NCBI GenBank assembly: GCA_946902985.2
Contig: OX336399.1
Coordinates: 162,050,911-162,114,910 of the forward strand
Length of the DNA: 64,000 nt
Direction: 5' to 3'
Origin: Meconema thalassinum
Lineage: Eukaryota; Arthropoda; Insecta; Orthoptera; Tettigoniidae
Each line of letters opens with the position of its first letter. The stretch's first letter is position 1. Shown one piece after another: positions 21,508-31,926 of the stretch. The position numbers and the translations under genes are program-made. Under the pieces are notes generated by a model that was not told the origin of the DNA, searched no databases, and was given only the letters and a program-made list of their open reading frames with translations.

Positions 21508-21965
21508 TTCCTCTGTAGCATAGCGGTCAGCGGCCCGGAGGTCCTGGGTTCGATTCCCGGCTCTGCCACAAAACTTGAAAAGTGGTATGAAGAAGGACTG
21601 GAACGGGGTCTACTCAGCTTCGGGTGGTACAAATGAGTAGAGGGGGTTCGATTCCCACCTCAGCCACCCTCGAAGTGGTTTTCCGTGGTTTCTCACTTCG
21701 TTTTCGGGCACATGACGGGATGGTATTTACTGTAAGGCCACGGCCGCCTCCTTTCCCCCTTCCTTGCCTATCCATCCTAATCTTCCCCTCCTCCCTTCCC
21801 TCGTGAGGCCCCTGTTCGCTTTGCCGCCTGGACACACCTCACCAGTTGTATCCCCTCCGACCCGATGTTCCCAGCTCTAGGACACTGCCTGGAATGGCGG
21901 TAGTGGTGAGTTCCCTCACCGAGTCCGTGGGAGCCACCAACCTGGACGGTAAATACGATTTAAAA
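21508..21965 (+). mobile_element. tRNA-headed SINE with two B boxes
   Basis: tRNA-like head CTCTGTAGCATAGCGGTCAG with GGTTCGATTCCC at 21547. A second GGTTCGATTCCC is at 21645, about 98 bases on. The body includes CGAAGTGGTTTTCCGTGG, GGCCACGGCCGCCTCC and CAGTTGTATCCCC, and ends near GACGGTAAATACGA. Partial copies of its 3' part recur in both arms of the inverted repeat at 38868-39745. No clean target duplication found. Confidence 0.75.
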
Positions 21966-22013
21966 CATATTGTAGTATATTTGAATTTTTATTCCATTAC
22001 CGTATTTAAAAGT

Positions 22014-22327
22014 GTAAGCCTCCGTGGCAGCACGCTGGACTCTCACCGCTGGGTCCGTGGTTCAAATCCCGGTCATTCCATGTGAGATCTGTGCTGGACA
22101 AAACGGAGGCAGATAGGTTTCTTTCCGGGTACTCCGGTTTTCCCTGTCAAAATTTCATTCCAGCAACACTCTCCACTATCATTTCATTTGTCATTCATTT
22201 AATCATTGCCCCAGAGGAGGGCGTCAGGCTTCGGCAGCCGGCACAGTTCATATCCTCGCCGCTAGATGGGGGTTTCATTCCATTCCTGACCCGGTCGGAG
22301 ACTGGAAGCAGGCTGTGGATTTTTTTC
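22014..22327 (+). mobile_element. tRNA-headed SINE with perfect 15-bp target duplication
   Basis: Flanked by ACCGTATTTAAAAGT at 21999-22013 and 22328-22342. Head GCCTCCGTGGCAGCACGCTG; B box GGTTCAAATCCC at about 22062. The body has CTCCGGTTTTCCCTGTC and CCTCGCCGCTAGATGGGGG and ends GGCTGTGGATTTTTTTC. Exact direct repeats mark it as a relatively young insertion. Confidence 0.9.
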
Positions 22328-22397
22328 ACCGTATTTAAAAGTAAATCTGAAGATAGTATTTATTGAAAGAAATCCTTCCTGTCAGAAATTTCAAATA

Positions 22398-23862
22398 CAC
22401 ACATCAAAAAAAGTTTTGCATCACCTCGGTTCCAAGAGTTCCGGAACCTTTAAATACAAAGGGAATAGAGATCAACACAAACAACATTTCAGCTCGTTTT
22501 ATTGCTCATGAGACCCACACATTGCATGTTGTACCATCATACAGCTAGACTTTCAGCATTTGTGGTCCAGATTGCAGTACACACCACTACCTCTAATACC
22601 CAGTAGCACGTCCTCTTGCATTGATGCATGCCTGTATTCGTCGTGGCATACTATCCACAAGTTCATCAAGACACTGTTGGTCCAAATTGTCCCACTCCTC
22701 AACGACAATTCGGCGTAAATCTCTCAGAGTGGTTGGTGGGTCAAGACGTCCATAAACAGCCCTTTTCAACATATCCCAGGCATGTTCGATAGGGTTCATG
22801 TCTGGCGAACATGCTGGCCACTGTAGTCGAGCGATGTCGTTATCTTGAAGGAACGCATTCACAAGATGTGCACGATGAGGTCGAGAATTGTCGTCCATGA
22901 AGACAAATGCCTCTCCAATATTCTGCCGATATGGGTGCACTATGGGTCGGAGGATGTCATTCAGGTATCGTAAAGCCGTTTCGGAGCCTTCCATGACCAC
23001 CAGTGGCGTACGTCGGCCCCACATAATGCCACCCCAAAACATCAGGGAACCACCACCTTGCTGCACTCGCTGGACAGTGTGTCTAAGACGTTCAGCCTGG
23101 CCAGGGTGCCTCCAAACACGTCTCCGACGATTGTCTGGTTGAAGGCATATGCGACACTCATCGGTGAAGAGAACGTGATGCCAATTCTGTGGGGTCCATT
23201 CAGCATGTTGTTGGGCCCATCTGTACCGCGCTGCATGGTGTCGGGGTTGCAAAGCTGGACCTCGCCATGGACGTCGGGAGTGAAGTTGCGCATCATGCAG
23301 CCTATTGCGCACAGTTTGAGTTGCAACACGACGTCCTGTGGCTGAACGAAACGCATTATTCAACATGGTGGCATTGCTGTCAGGGTTCCTCCGAGCGGCA
23401 ATCCGTAAGTAGCGGTCATCCACTACAGTAGTAGCCCTTGGGCGGCCTGAGCGAGGCCTGTCATCGACAGTTCCTGTATCTCTGTACCTCCTCCATGTCC
23501 GAACAACATCGCTTTGGTTCACTCTGAGACGCCTGGAAACTTCCCTTGTTGAGAGCCCTTCTTGACACAAAGTAACAATGCGGACGCGATCGAACTGCGG
23601 TATTGACCTTCTAGGCATGGTAGAACTACAGACAACATGAGCAGCGTACCTTCGTCCTGGTGGAATGACTGGAACTGATCGGCTGTCGTACCCCCTCCGT
23701 CTAATAGGCCCTGCTCATGCATGGTTGTTTACATCTTTGAGCAGTTTTAGTGACATCTATGAACAGTCAAAGGGACTGTATCTTTGATACAATATACACA
23801 GTCAACGTCTATATGCCGGAGATCTGGGAACCGAGGTGATGCAAAACTTTTTTTGATGTGTG
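22398..23862 (-). mobile_element. Tc1/mariner transposon, apparently intact
   Basis: A 1465-bp element with perfect 36-bp terminal inverted repeats (outer end CACACATCAAAAAAAGTTTT, then GCATCACCTCGGTTCC), flanked by TA at 22396-22397 and 23863-23864. A single uninterrupted transposase gene fills the interior on the minus strand. No other element has been inserted in it. It is the only element in the window that looks autonomous. Confidence 0.95.
22593..23618 (-). CDS. Tc1-type DD34E transposase
   Basis: 341 residues, about the usual Tc1 length, with no stop or frameshift. It cuts and pastes the element at TA sites. Residues ~8-50 form the first helix-turn-helix (CQEGLSTREVSRRLRVN), and the GRPR hook is at 58-61. 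A second HTH spans ~65-110. The catalytic domain has Asp153 (VLFTDECR), the Gly-rich QQGGGSLMFWGG at 186-197, Asp243 (FMDDNSRPH) and Glu278 (SPDMNPIEH), giving exactly 34 residues between the last two. The start at 23618 gives MPRRSIPQF, and the coding region sits ~245 bp inside the left end of the transcript side. Whether it is expressed cannot be seen from sequence. Confidence 0.93.
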   Translation of the reverse strand: MPRRSIPQFDRVRIVTLCQEGLSTREVSRRLRVNQSDVVRTWRRYRDTGTVDDRPRSGRPRATTVVDDRYLRIAARRNPDSNATMLNNAFRSATGRRVATQTVRNRLHDAQLHSRRPWRGPALQPRHHAARYRWAQQHAEWTPQNWHHVLFTDECRICLQPDNRRRRVWRHPGQAERLRHTVQRVQQGGGSLMFWGGIMWGRRTPLVVMEGSETALRYLNDILRPIVHPYRQNIGEAFVFMDDNSRPHRAHLVNAFLQDNDIARLQWPACSPDMNPIEHAWDMLKRAVYGRLDPPTTLRDLRRIVVEEWDNLDQQCLDELVDSMPRRIQACINARGRATGY

Positions 23863-23946
23863 TATTTTCAGCACTTTTCAGCTAATATCTTTGGTTATGT
23901 TTGGTTATTTACTGCCAGGAAAGAGGGAATGTTGTTGTTTGAGTCT

Positions 23947-26061
23947 TCAGTCTTTTGACTGGTTTGATGCAGCTCTCCATGCCTCCCTGTCCTGAGCTAA
24001 TCGTTTCATCTCTACATAACTACCACACCCTACATCTGAGGCAATCTGTTTAACATATTCTAACCTTGGTCTACCCCTACAGTTCTTGTCCTCGACCCTT
24101 CCTTCCATAACTAAGCTTGCTATTCCTGGGTGTCTTAGTATGTGTCCTACCAACCTATCTCTTCTCTTCATTAGCAGTCGCCAGAAACATCTCTCCTCTC
24201 CCACTCGTCTTAATACCTCTATGTTTGTAACCCTATCTACCCATCTGATCTTCATCATTCTCCTGTAACACCACATTTCAAATGCTTCTATTCTCCTCTT
24301 TTCTGCTGCACCAATAGTCCAAGTTTCACTTCCATAGAGCGCCACGCTCCATACAAAGGCTTTCAAAAATGACTTCCTAATACCTAAATCTATATTCGAT
24401 GTCAGCAGATTCCTTTTTTGTAGAAAAGCTTTCTTTGCCTGAGCCAACCTACTTTTTATATCCTCTTTGCTTCGTCCATCACTGGTTATTCTACTTCCTA
24501 AGTAACAGAAGTCTTCTACTTCCTTCAGCTTTTCACCTGTCAATTTGATCTCCATAGAGGTTTCTGATTTATTTCGGCTGCATTCCAGTATTTTTGTTTT
24601 ACATTTATTAATTTTCATCATGAATTCTTTCTGTAAGACGGAGTCCATACCATTCAAAAACTCATTCAAATCCTCAGGCTTGTCGGCCAAGATGACGATG
24701 TCATCAGCAAATCTCAGAGTTGAAATTATTTCTCCTTGAATCTTCACTCCCACTTTAAATTTGTCTCTAATTTCCTTCATTGCTTGTTCAATGTAAAGAT
24801 TGAAAAGTATGGGTGATAAGTTGCAGCCTTGCCTTACACCTTTCTGAATACCAGCTTCTCTCTCATGTCCTTCAACTCGAATGACTGCTGTCTGGTTTCT
24901 GTATAGATTGTATATCACCCTCCTATCCCTGTACTTTATTCCAATCGATTTCAAAATGTCAAACAATTTAGTCCAATCAACGTTATCAAAAGCCGTTTCT
25001 AAGTCTACAAAAGCCATGAACGTTCTCTTATCTTTCCTTATTCTACCTTCCAAAATCAGCCTAAGACTTAGTACAGCTTCCCTTGTTCCTACATTTCTCC
25101 TGAAACCAAACTGGTCTTCACCCAACTCCGTTTCTATCTGGATTTCAATCCTCTTGTAAATTATCCTAGACAGGATTTTTGAAGCATGAGTAATCAAGCT
25201 GATTGTACGGTAATCTTCACATCTGTCAGCTCCCACTTTCTTTGGGATAGGGATGATTACATTCTTCTTGAAATCAGGGGGTACCTCACTTGTCTCATAA
25301 ATCCTACACACCAAGTGAAATAACCTGATCAGACCTTCATCTCCTATGCAGCGTAGCAACTCAATCGGTATATCATCTATGCCTGGTGCTTTGTTCCGGC
25401 TTAAGTCTTCCAAAGCTCTATCAAATTCTGATCTCAATATTAAATCTCCCTTCGCATCCTCATCAATTTCCTCCTCCCTTTCCATTACATGATTCTCAAT
25501 CTCCTTTCCCTTATACAAACTCTCTATGTAAGCTTTCCATCTCTCAACCTTTTCTTCCCTATCTGTTAGAGGCTTTCCATTTGTGTCCTTAATATTACAG
25601 CACTTAGTCTTCTTTTCCCCAAAAGTATTCTTAATCCTTCGATAAGCTGTGTCTACTTTACCTAATTTCAGACAATTTTCTATACCTGCACATTTCTCTT
25701 TCAACCATTCTTCTTTCGCTTCCTTGCACTTCTTGTTAACCTCATTTCTCAGACGTCTGTATTCTGCTTTCCCCTTCTCATCTCTTACATTCTTGTGTTT
25801 CCGCCTTTCATCCATCAATTCTAGTATATCCTGAGTGATCCACGGTTTTCTACCTATTCTTTCTTTCCTACCAATGTTTTCTTCTGCGGATTTTGTTATT
25901 TCATTCTTCAAAAGTGCCCATTCGTCTGCAATTGAAGTTTGTTTAGGGTTTTTCATTAGTCCTTCCTTTATACTCTTCTTGAATCTTTCGTTTACATCCT
26001 TCTCTTTCAGTCTGTCTATTGCCCACCTTTTTGGCTTTTGACTTTTCTTCAGTTTCTTCAA
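23947..26061 (-). pseudogene. LINE reverse transcriptase frame (intact domain)
   Basis: 704 codons. Copies RNA into DNA at the nick made by the EN domain. A Lys-rich linker opens it, then RNKAPGIDDIPIELL (~225), KKNVIIPIPKKVG, EDQFGFRRNVGTREAVLS, the motif A MAFVDLETAFDNVDW, GVRQGCNLSPILFNLYIEQ (motif B), and LRFADDIVILADKPEDL (motif C, ~residue 455). The post-palm region carries CYLGSRITSDGRSKEDI, WSVALYGSETWTIGAAEKR and GRPRLEYVKQIASDVG, and the frame ends at the natural C-terminus. All catalytic residues are present. Called a pseudogene only because it is separated from the EN by a stop and frameshift; in this clade EN and RT are normally one protein. Confidence 0.88.
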
Positions 26062-26073
26062 CTTTAATCTGCA

Positions 26074-26922
26074 TTATATTACGACCAGATTGTGGTCAGA
26101 GTTTATGTCAGCACCAGGATATGCTTTACAATCCAAAATCTGGTTTCGAAACCTCTGCTTGACCATAATGAAGTCGATTTGGTAACGAACTGTATCTCCT
26201 GGTCTCATCCATGTGTATATTCTTCTATTGTGGTTATTGAATAAGGTGTTAGCTATGACCAACTCATGCTCGGTGCAGAATTCTACCAGCCTGGTTCCTC
26301 GATCATTCCTTTCACCTAATCCGAAATCTCCTACTATTTTCCCTTCTCTCCCTTTTCCTACCACAGCATTCCAATCTCCCATTACTATAACATTTTCATC
26401 ACCCTTGATATACCTCAGAATTTCGTCTATTTCTTCGTAGACCTTTTCAACATCCTCATCATCAGCTTGACTGGTAGGCATATAGACTTGTACCACTGTG
26501 GTGCAGGTAGGTTTAGTATTGATTTTTGCTACAATAATCCGTTCACTATATTGTTCATAATATTCCACCCGCTGTCCAAGTTTCCTACTCAATATGAGGC
26601 CAACCCCTGCTTGGCCATTGTTTGATTTAGTGCTAATGACCCTATAGTCTCCTGACCAAAAGTCATGTTCTTCCTGCCAGCGCATTTCACTAATCCCAAC
26701 CAAATCCATCCTCAACCTATCCATTTCCCTTTCCAAGTTTTCTAACCTTCCACTTCCTAGCAGACTTCTAACATTCCACGCTCCGATCCGTAGAATGTCA
26801 GATTTCCTCTTTGTCACTTCTGTGATGTTAAGCCCCTCTCGAGTAGTCCCCACCCGGAGATCCGAACGGGGGACTAGTTTACCTCCGGATTGAAATTTTA
26901 CAAGGGAGGAGGCCATCATCAC
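26074..26922 (-). pseudogene. LINE APE-type endonuclease frame
   Basis: 282 codons that should be fused to the RT. Motifs: RIGAWNVRSLLGSGRLENL, a LVGISEMRW catalytic-Glu segment, VIVMGDWNAVVGKGR, YQIDFIMVKQRF, and GADINSDHNLVVI, where the His is the catalytic one. It ends right there at a TAA (26074-26076), and the following linker LKKLKKSQ is in another frame. So one small indel plus a stop disconnect the two halves. I chose the Met at 26922 because an in-frame extension upstream is short. Confidence 0.88.
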
Positions 26923-27440
26923 ATGTAATTATGCATAGAGAGGTGCATATCCTCGGGAATAGCATACGGCTGTAGTTTCCCGTTGCTTTCAGCCGTGCAG
27001 CAGGACGCAGTGTAGCCATTATTTGGCTTATATTATCAATATCTTAACCGTCTATAAGACTAGTAAAGAATTGATTTATTCTGAAAGGCTGCTACTCCCT
27101 TTCAGATTAAGTAAAGAGCAATTCTACTAAACAAAAATACTAACCTTCTACCGTACTAACAATTAAATACCAAAATTCTACTAACGAAAAAAATACTAAA
27201 GTTCCACCAACAACAAACACTACCACTAAAACAGTCTGTCACCAGGCACACTTACATGCACCCTCACACATCACAGTCTACTGAAACAATGAACTATAAC
27301 TAATAAACAATGCAACTGCTACCATACACACTCACACACCACAGTCTAATAGAACAATGACATATATCTAGTAGACAAACTAACTACCTACTTACAACTG
27401 AAACTAACTACATACGTACTGTACTGTTATTTGAATTGAC
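26923..27440 (-). other. Probable 5' leader of the LINE
   Basis: Non-coding. The stretch CACACACCACAGTCTA near 27330 and CACACATCACAGTCTACTGA near 27265 form a diverged direct repeat of ~70 bases, as in LINE promoters with subrepeats. The assignment to the LINE is by adjacency. Confidence 0.45.
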
Positions 27441-27451
27441 AATATTTACAG

Positions 27452-27470
27452 TAATAATAATAATAATAAT
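27452..27470 (+). repeat. (TAA)n microsatellite
   Basis: About six TAA units in AT-rich sequence just outside the LINE leader. Confidence 0.8.
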
Positions 27471-28249
27471 ACTATTATAATTATAATGATTAAATAAATA
27501 TTAAAGAAGAAACGATGCGTTGTTAGTAAATATTAGGCCTACCGGTACGGCGAATAGCCTATAACTCGTAACTTTCGTCACAATTTAGCATTTAAACGGG
27601 TCACGTTAATGCATAATATACTAACAACCGGATAGCAAACTATAATAATATTTTCACATATAACATATTTAATTTGAATCTACTTAATTATTGTAGTCTA
27701 AGATATGTTAGATCACTACCTTTTGAAATGTGCAAATCGCACACTTTGTAGGCAAGCTGTTTGTTATGGTCGTCTCTGATGCGAAGTTTTACTAATTACT
27801 CTTTTAGGAGACACTTGTCCTTGGAATATTCATGAAAGGCCAACCTTCTAGATCGTATTTCATAAGTTGAACGCCTAAAAATAAAACCACAAACCGAAAT
27901 AATAAGGAAGATAATCACGAATGAACGATTCACTGCCAATGAAAATCAAATGGAGATTCGCGGACCGGAAGTTCGCTATGCATAAGCTTCGGTGCCATTT
28001 TAACTCGTGGAAGCTCTATACGGTTACGGTATCATACAATTCAGTCACTTCCCGTAATCATTTATTATGTGACACTCCTATTCTCTACTCTCTCAACCCT
28101 CCTCAGTAAAACAGTCATTTATGTCAGCTCTCCTCGGGTGAAGGGTATTTTATTTGTGTTCGTAGCATCTCATCCCCTCTGCGAGCGAGTTTACTCGCGC
28201 GCGCTTTGCTCACACTACGGATTAGGCCTATATCTCGCCATCACCCGTG
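27471..28249. other. No recognisable feature
   Basis: AT-rich, no gene or known element seen. A long forward frame from 28069 overlaps the minus-strand transposase relic and is its shadow. Confidence 0.5.
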
Positions 28250-28640
28250 GGCTGCGGAAGTATGAGGGCATTATCCTGCATCAGCATGAAATTCTAACCA
28301 ATGAAAGGCGCAAAGGGCATCACATGGTACATCAGGATCTTTTCGATGTACCTTTGGGAATTGAGTGTCCCGTGATCGATGCACACCAACTCAGTGCGGG
28401 CCATAACGTTGATGCCACCCCACACCATAACCGAGCCACCTCCAAATGGAGTCCTGGAGGAGAAAGCAACAGGGCTGTACCTCTCCCCGCGCCTTTTCCA
28501 CATTCTTTCTCTTCCATCAGGAGATCTAAGATTAAAGCGACTCTCGTCAGTGAAGAGAATAGAGGCCCACTGCTCGTGTTCAACAAATGCCAGTTGTTAC
28601 TCCTAGAACAACAATAAGCGAGCGGCAACACTCATAACCC
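28250..28640 (-). pseudogene. Tc1-like transposase relic (different family)
   Basis: Minus-strand catalytic-domain piece: QLAFVEHEQWASILFTDESR (first catalytic Asp), MWKRRGERYSPVAF, FGGGSVMVWGGINV (the Gly-rich loop), then HVMPFAPFIG and a stop at 28294, after which NFMLMQDNA recalls the second-Asp block. The third acidic block and both HTHs are missing and no inverted repeats are visible. It differs clearly from the intact Tc1 at 22593. Confidence 0.82.
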
Positions 28641-29029
28641 TTAAATGCTTACAGTGCGCTTCCTGCCATCGAAGATTGGGTAATTGGTGGTAATAAACCA
28701 CCCTAAGAAATGTCATGTTGTCAATTACTATTCACGGATGTTTCAGATGTTTGTTCTAATGCGTGAAAAGCTTTTAAAATGTGATTACTTCATGGCTAAT
28801 TTTATACTATTTATATTACATTTTTAACCGTTCCACTTTTTTTTTGCCGGTCTGTGTATTACTCCGTCGATAAAGCTTGCCTTTTCTTCATGTTATAAAT
28901 ACCCGTCAGCATTCCAGGCGCACAAGCTGTTAACTTGTTACAAGTATCAATAAACAAATGGTCAGTAAGTACATTCAGTTCTGATTCAGTACATTTTTCA
29001 TGTAGACTTCATTCATTACTTTCTCACCG
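28641..29029. other. No recognisable feature
   Basis: No gene or repeat recognised. Confidence 0.45.
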
Positions 29030-29645
29030 AGGGCGTTGGCAACAATGTGTACAGATGCAGCTGGCTTACCGCGCTCGGCCTCCCATACAGTTGGCAACCA
29101 CAGTCTCGTGATGCCTCTCCGCGCGGTAAATTCGAAAATAAAAATCCGCAACACGAATATTCCTGTTGATCCTCTTGTGCTTTTCCAACGCATTTGCCTT
29201 GCAAAGAAATCCGATGCACAATTGAAACAATATTTCCAGTTTGAACTAGCTCCGTATCCGGTTGCGATCTTTGATGAAGCGGGAATGCTTAAGACGCAAA
29301 AGTCTGTGTTCTATAAATTATTCCATCCTGTTACCGATGAGCCCACATTTGAGGACCTACATCATGTTCTCGACGGAGGATATCTTCTGCACCGTGTAAT
29401 TTGGCACCAAACCGATACTTTTGTCGACATTAGTGCCAAATATGTGAATTACGTTAAAAGATACTTCAAAAACAGTGTCATTATTTTCTATGGGTACCCT
29501 GACGACCCAGCAGCTCGCAGTACCAAGTCCGCTGAATGTCTTCGACGATCGCACAAGCATGATGCTGCTAATGTGTTTTTTTTATGAGTCCATGTCAGCA
29601 CCTATGCCACAAGCTAAATTTTTGTCTAATTATTTCCAAGAATCC
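29030..29645 (+). pseudogene. Fragment of an uncharacterised, repeated insect protein family
   Basis: An open frame of ~180 codons reads PVDPLVLFQRICLAKKSD, YFQFELAPYPVAIFDEAG, HVLDGGYLLHRVIWHQTD, IFYGYPDDPAARSTKSAE. It shifts frame in a run of eight T (29577-29584) and continues as FYESMSAPMPQAKFLSN to about 29640. The 'DGG-LLHR...F-GYP-D---(K)STK' pattern recalls large uncharacterised proteins that are repeated in invertebrate genomes, and the spaced Asp residues would suit a PIN/FEN-like nuclease fold. That functional idea is inference. Broken by the frameshift and truncated at both ends, which suggests a TE-derived or retrocopied sequence. Confidence 0.55.
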
Positions 29646-29747
29646 TATATTCTACATCATCATTTGCCTGGTCGCTGCAGCCACAGCCCACGATCTTCAG
29701 CAGTTCCCTTCATCATGACGTGGGAAGCAAAACCCAGCTGATGATTG

Positions 29748-29975
29748 TGTGACCTCCGGAGAGGCCGAGTGCAGGTCTTTCTAGTTGACGCCCGTGGGCG
29801 ACCTGCGCGTCGTAATGAGAATGAAATGATGATGAAGACTTCACATACACCCAGTCCCCGAGCCACGGGAATCAAGCCAAGGAGATTAAAATCCCTGATG
29901 GCTCGGCCGGGAATCGAACCCGGGGCACTTCGGTCCAAAGCCTAGCGCCCTAACCATTTAGCCACGGAGCCGGAC
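29748..29975 (-). mobile_element. tRNA-headed SINE
   Basis: On the minus strand: GGCTCCGTGGCTAAATGGTT (A-box region) and GGGTTCGATTCCCGG (B box), then a body GATTTTAATCTCCTTGGC ending near CTCGGCCTCTCCGGAGG. The head is a good tRNA mimic but the 3' half cannot form an acceptor stem, so it is a SINE and not a tRNA gene. Confidence 0.78.
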
Positions 29976-29984
29976 AGCTGAGTG

Positions 29985-30331
29985 ATTGTGTTCCTAATGT
30001 AAGAGAGACGCGGTCTTCCTCTCGATTCCTTCCCGAGGATCTTGCCTTCGAAGACAATATGGAGAAGTGTGTAATGCCGTAAGACGTGTCCAAGAAATTA
30101 AGTTTTTCTCTTCTCTAATGAACAAAGTAAGGTCCGTTTCACCTTAACGTCATCCAAGATTTGTTGATTAGTCTTCGTATCCCTCCAACTCGTCCTCATC
30201 AGTCTTCTCCAGAACCACATTTCAGCAACTTCTGGTCTTGATTTTGCTTGCTTTCCCAAAATCCATGTAAGTCCGTAAGCTAGCACACTCCAAACAAAGG
30301 TTTTAACAAATTTCTTCCTGGTTTCAATTCC
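29985..30331 (-). pseudogene. LINE RT relic, 3' segment
   Basis: Minus-strand coding relic: KKFVKTFVWSVLAYGLTW, EMWFWRRLMRTSWRDTKTN, a stop, then FLGHVLRHYTLLHIV and GRPRLSYIRNTI. Its upstream continuation is at 32729-32930; the two were one sequence before the 30347-32713 insertion split them. Confidence 0.8.
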
Positions 30332-30689
30332 TATGTGCTTATTTAAAGGGGCTGCGTGGCGCAGTCAGTAGAGGTGCTGAGCTTCTAACTGAAAGGGAGT
30401 GGGTTCGAACCCCACCCAGGTAGTGAATTTTAGAAACAAAACTACCACTTTCGGAAACGCAAATACCCCTGGGGTTCACTCAGCCTACACCAGAAATGAG
30501 TACCAGGGTAACTCCTGGGAGCAAATACGGCCGGGCGTGGAGCTAACAACTCCATCCCATCTAGTGCTGATGTCACAAAAAAGATACGAGCCTTACAGTA
30601 GTCCCATATGATGTGTAACATGTTATCCTACTATGAAATTGAGATGAAATGTATGTGAAGTCATCTGACATGTTATCCTGCACAGCTTG

Positions 30690-31605
30690 GACATTCTAAA
30701 AATGTTAATTTACGCTGCAACTTATCACCCATACTTTTCAATCTTTACATTGAACAAGCAATGAAGGAAATTAGAGAAAAATTTAAAGTGGGGGTGAAGA
30801 TTCAAGCAGAAATAGTTTCAAATCTGAGATTTGCCAATGACATAGTCATCTTGATCGACACGCCTGAGGATTTGAATGAGTTTTTGAATGGTACGGACTC
30901 ATCTTGGGGGAAATAATTCATGATGAAAATTAATAAATGTAAAACAAAAATACTGGAATGCAGCCGAAATAAATCAGAAACCTCTATGGAGATCAAATTG
31001 GCAGGTGAAAAGCTGAAGGAAGTAGGAGACTTCTGTTACTTAGAAAGCAGAATAACCAGTGATGGACGAAGCAAAGAGGATATAAAAAGTAGGTTGGCTC
31101 AGGCAAAGAAAGCATTTCTACAAAAAAGGAATCTGTTGACATCGAATATAGATTTAGGTATTAGGAAGTCATTTTTGAAAGCCTTTGTCTGGAGCGTGGC
31201 GCTCTATGGAAGTGAAACTTGGACTATTGGTGCAGCAGAAAAGAGGAGAATTGAAGCATTTGAAATGTGGTGTTGCAGGAGAATGATGAAGATCAGACGG
31301 GTAAATAGGGTTACAAACGAAGAGGTATTAAGACGAGTGGGAGAGGAGAGATGGGCGACTGCTAATGAAGAGAAGAGATAGGTTGGTAGGACACATACTA
31401 AGACACCCAGGAATAGCAAGCTTAGTTATGGAAGGAAGGGTCGAGGACAAGAACTGTAGGAGTAGACCAAGGTTAGAATATGTTAAACAGATTGCCTCGG
31501 ATGTAGGGTGTGGTAGCTATGTAGAGATGAAACGATTAGCTCAGGACAGGGAGGCATGGAAAGCTGCATCAAACCAGTCAAAAGACTGAAGACTCAAACA
31601 ACAAC
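30690..31605 (+). pseudogene. RTE/CFDP2-like LINE, 5'-truncated copy with mutated active site
   Basis: Same family as 23947-26061. It begins just before motif C and runs to the natural 3' end (GACTGAAGACTCAAACAACA). Motif C reads LRFANDIVIL, so the first catalytic Asp of F-A-D-D is Asn. Frameshifts or stops lie near 30914 and 31379, where it passes from one frame (NKCKTKILECSRNKSETSME) to another (MKRRDRLVGHILRHPG). Dead on arrival by 5' truncation. Confidence 0.88.
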
Positions 31606-31849
31606 ACACTTGTTTGAACAAACATCACATATTATATTGTAAATTAAGAGGAGGAATGAAAGCATAGTCTCTATCCTATCTATAGACTACTAGAAATAAT
31701 GTTCAATACAATCAAACTTCCCAACTCGTGCTTGGTGCAAACTATTGTAATTAAAATTAGATAAATCGTAATTTCGTGTAGATTCTGTTAAAATGACGCA
31801 TAATGTTATGATAGATATCGTTTAAATCGATAATCCGGTGGCAAAAATA

Positions 31850-31926
31850 ATTGCCGGGACTGGGGTTCGAACCTGAGACCTCATGATTCCCAGACTAAGA
31901 TGTTATCCACGCAGCCATTACAACCA
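31850..31926 (-). repeat. tRNA-like SINE head
   Basis: Minus-strand B box CAGGTTCGAACCCCAG and upstream GGCTGCGTGGATAACATC. The arms do not complete a cloverleaf; most likely another SINE head. Confidence 0.55.

Larger units (their letters stand above)
23930..27440 (-). mobile_element. RTE/CFDP2-like LINE, nearly full length
   Basis: Minus-strand element: leader (about 27440-26923), endonuclease frame, reverse transcriptase frame, and a 3' end ACTGAAGACTCAAACAACAA near 23935. Fragments of the same family lie at 8686-11217, 30690-31605 and 35030-35412, so it is a recurrent local family. Protein products of this family are often annotated as 'craniofacial development protein 2-like'. The copy is broken only near the EN/RT junction, so it is young. 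The leader limit is an estimate. Confidence 0.85.

Noticed and set aside
23042..23356. Frames overlapping the Tc1 transposase in other phases
   Set aside because: Shadows of the intact 341-residue transposase.
28069..28617. 182-codon forward frame
   Set aside because: Antisense shadow of the Tc1-like transposase relic on the minus strand, whose motifs (LFTDESR, GGGSVMVWGG) are clear.
29748..29975. Possible tRNA gene on the minus strand
   Set aside because: Good A and B boxes but no acceptor stem pairing, and the text continues into a SINE body.
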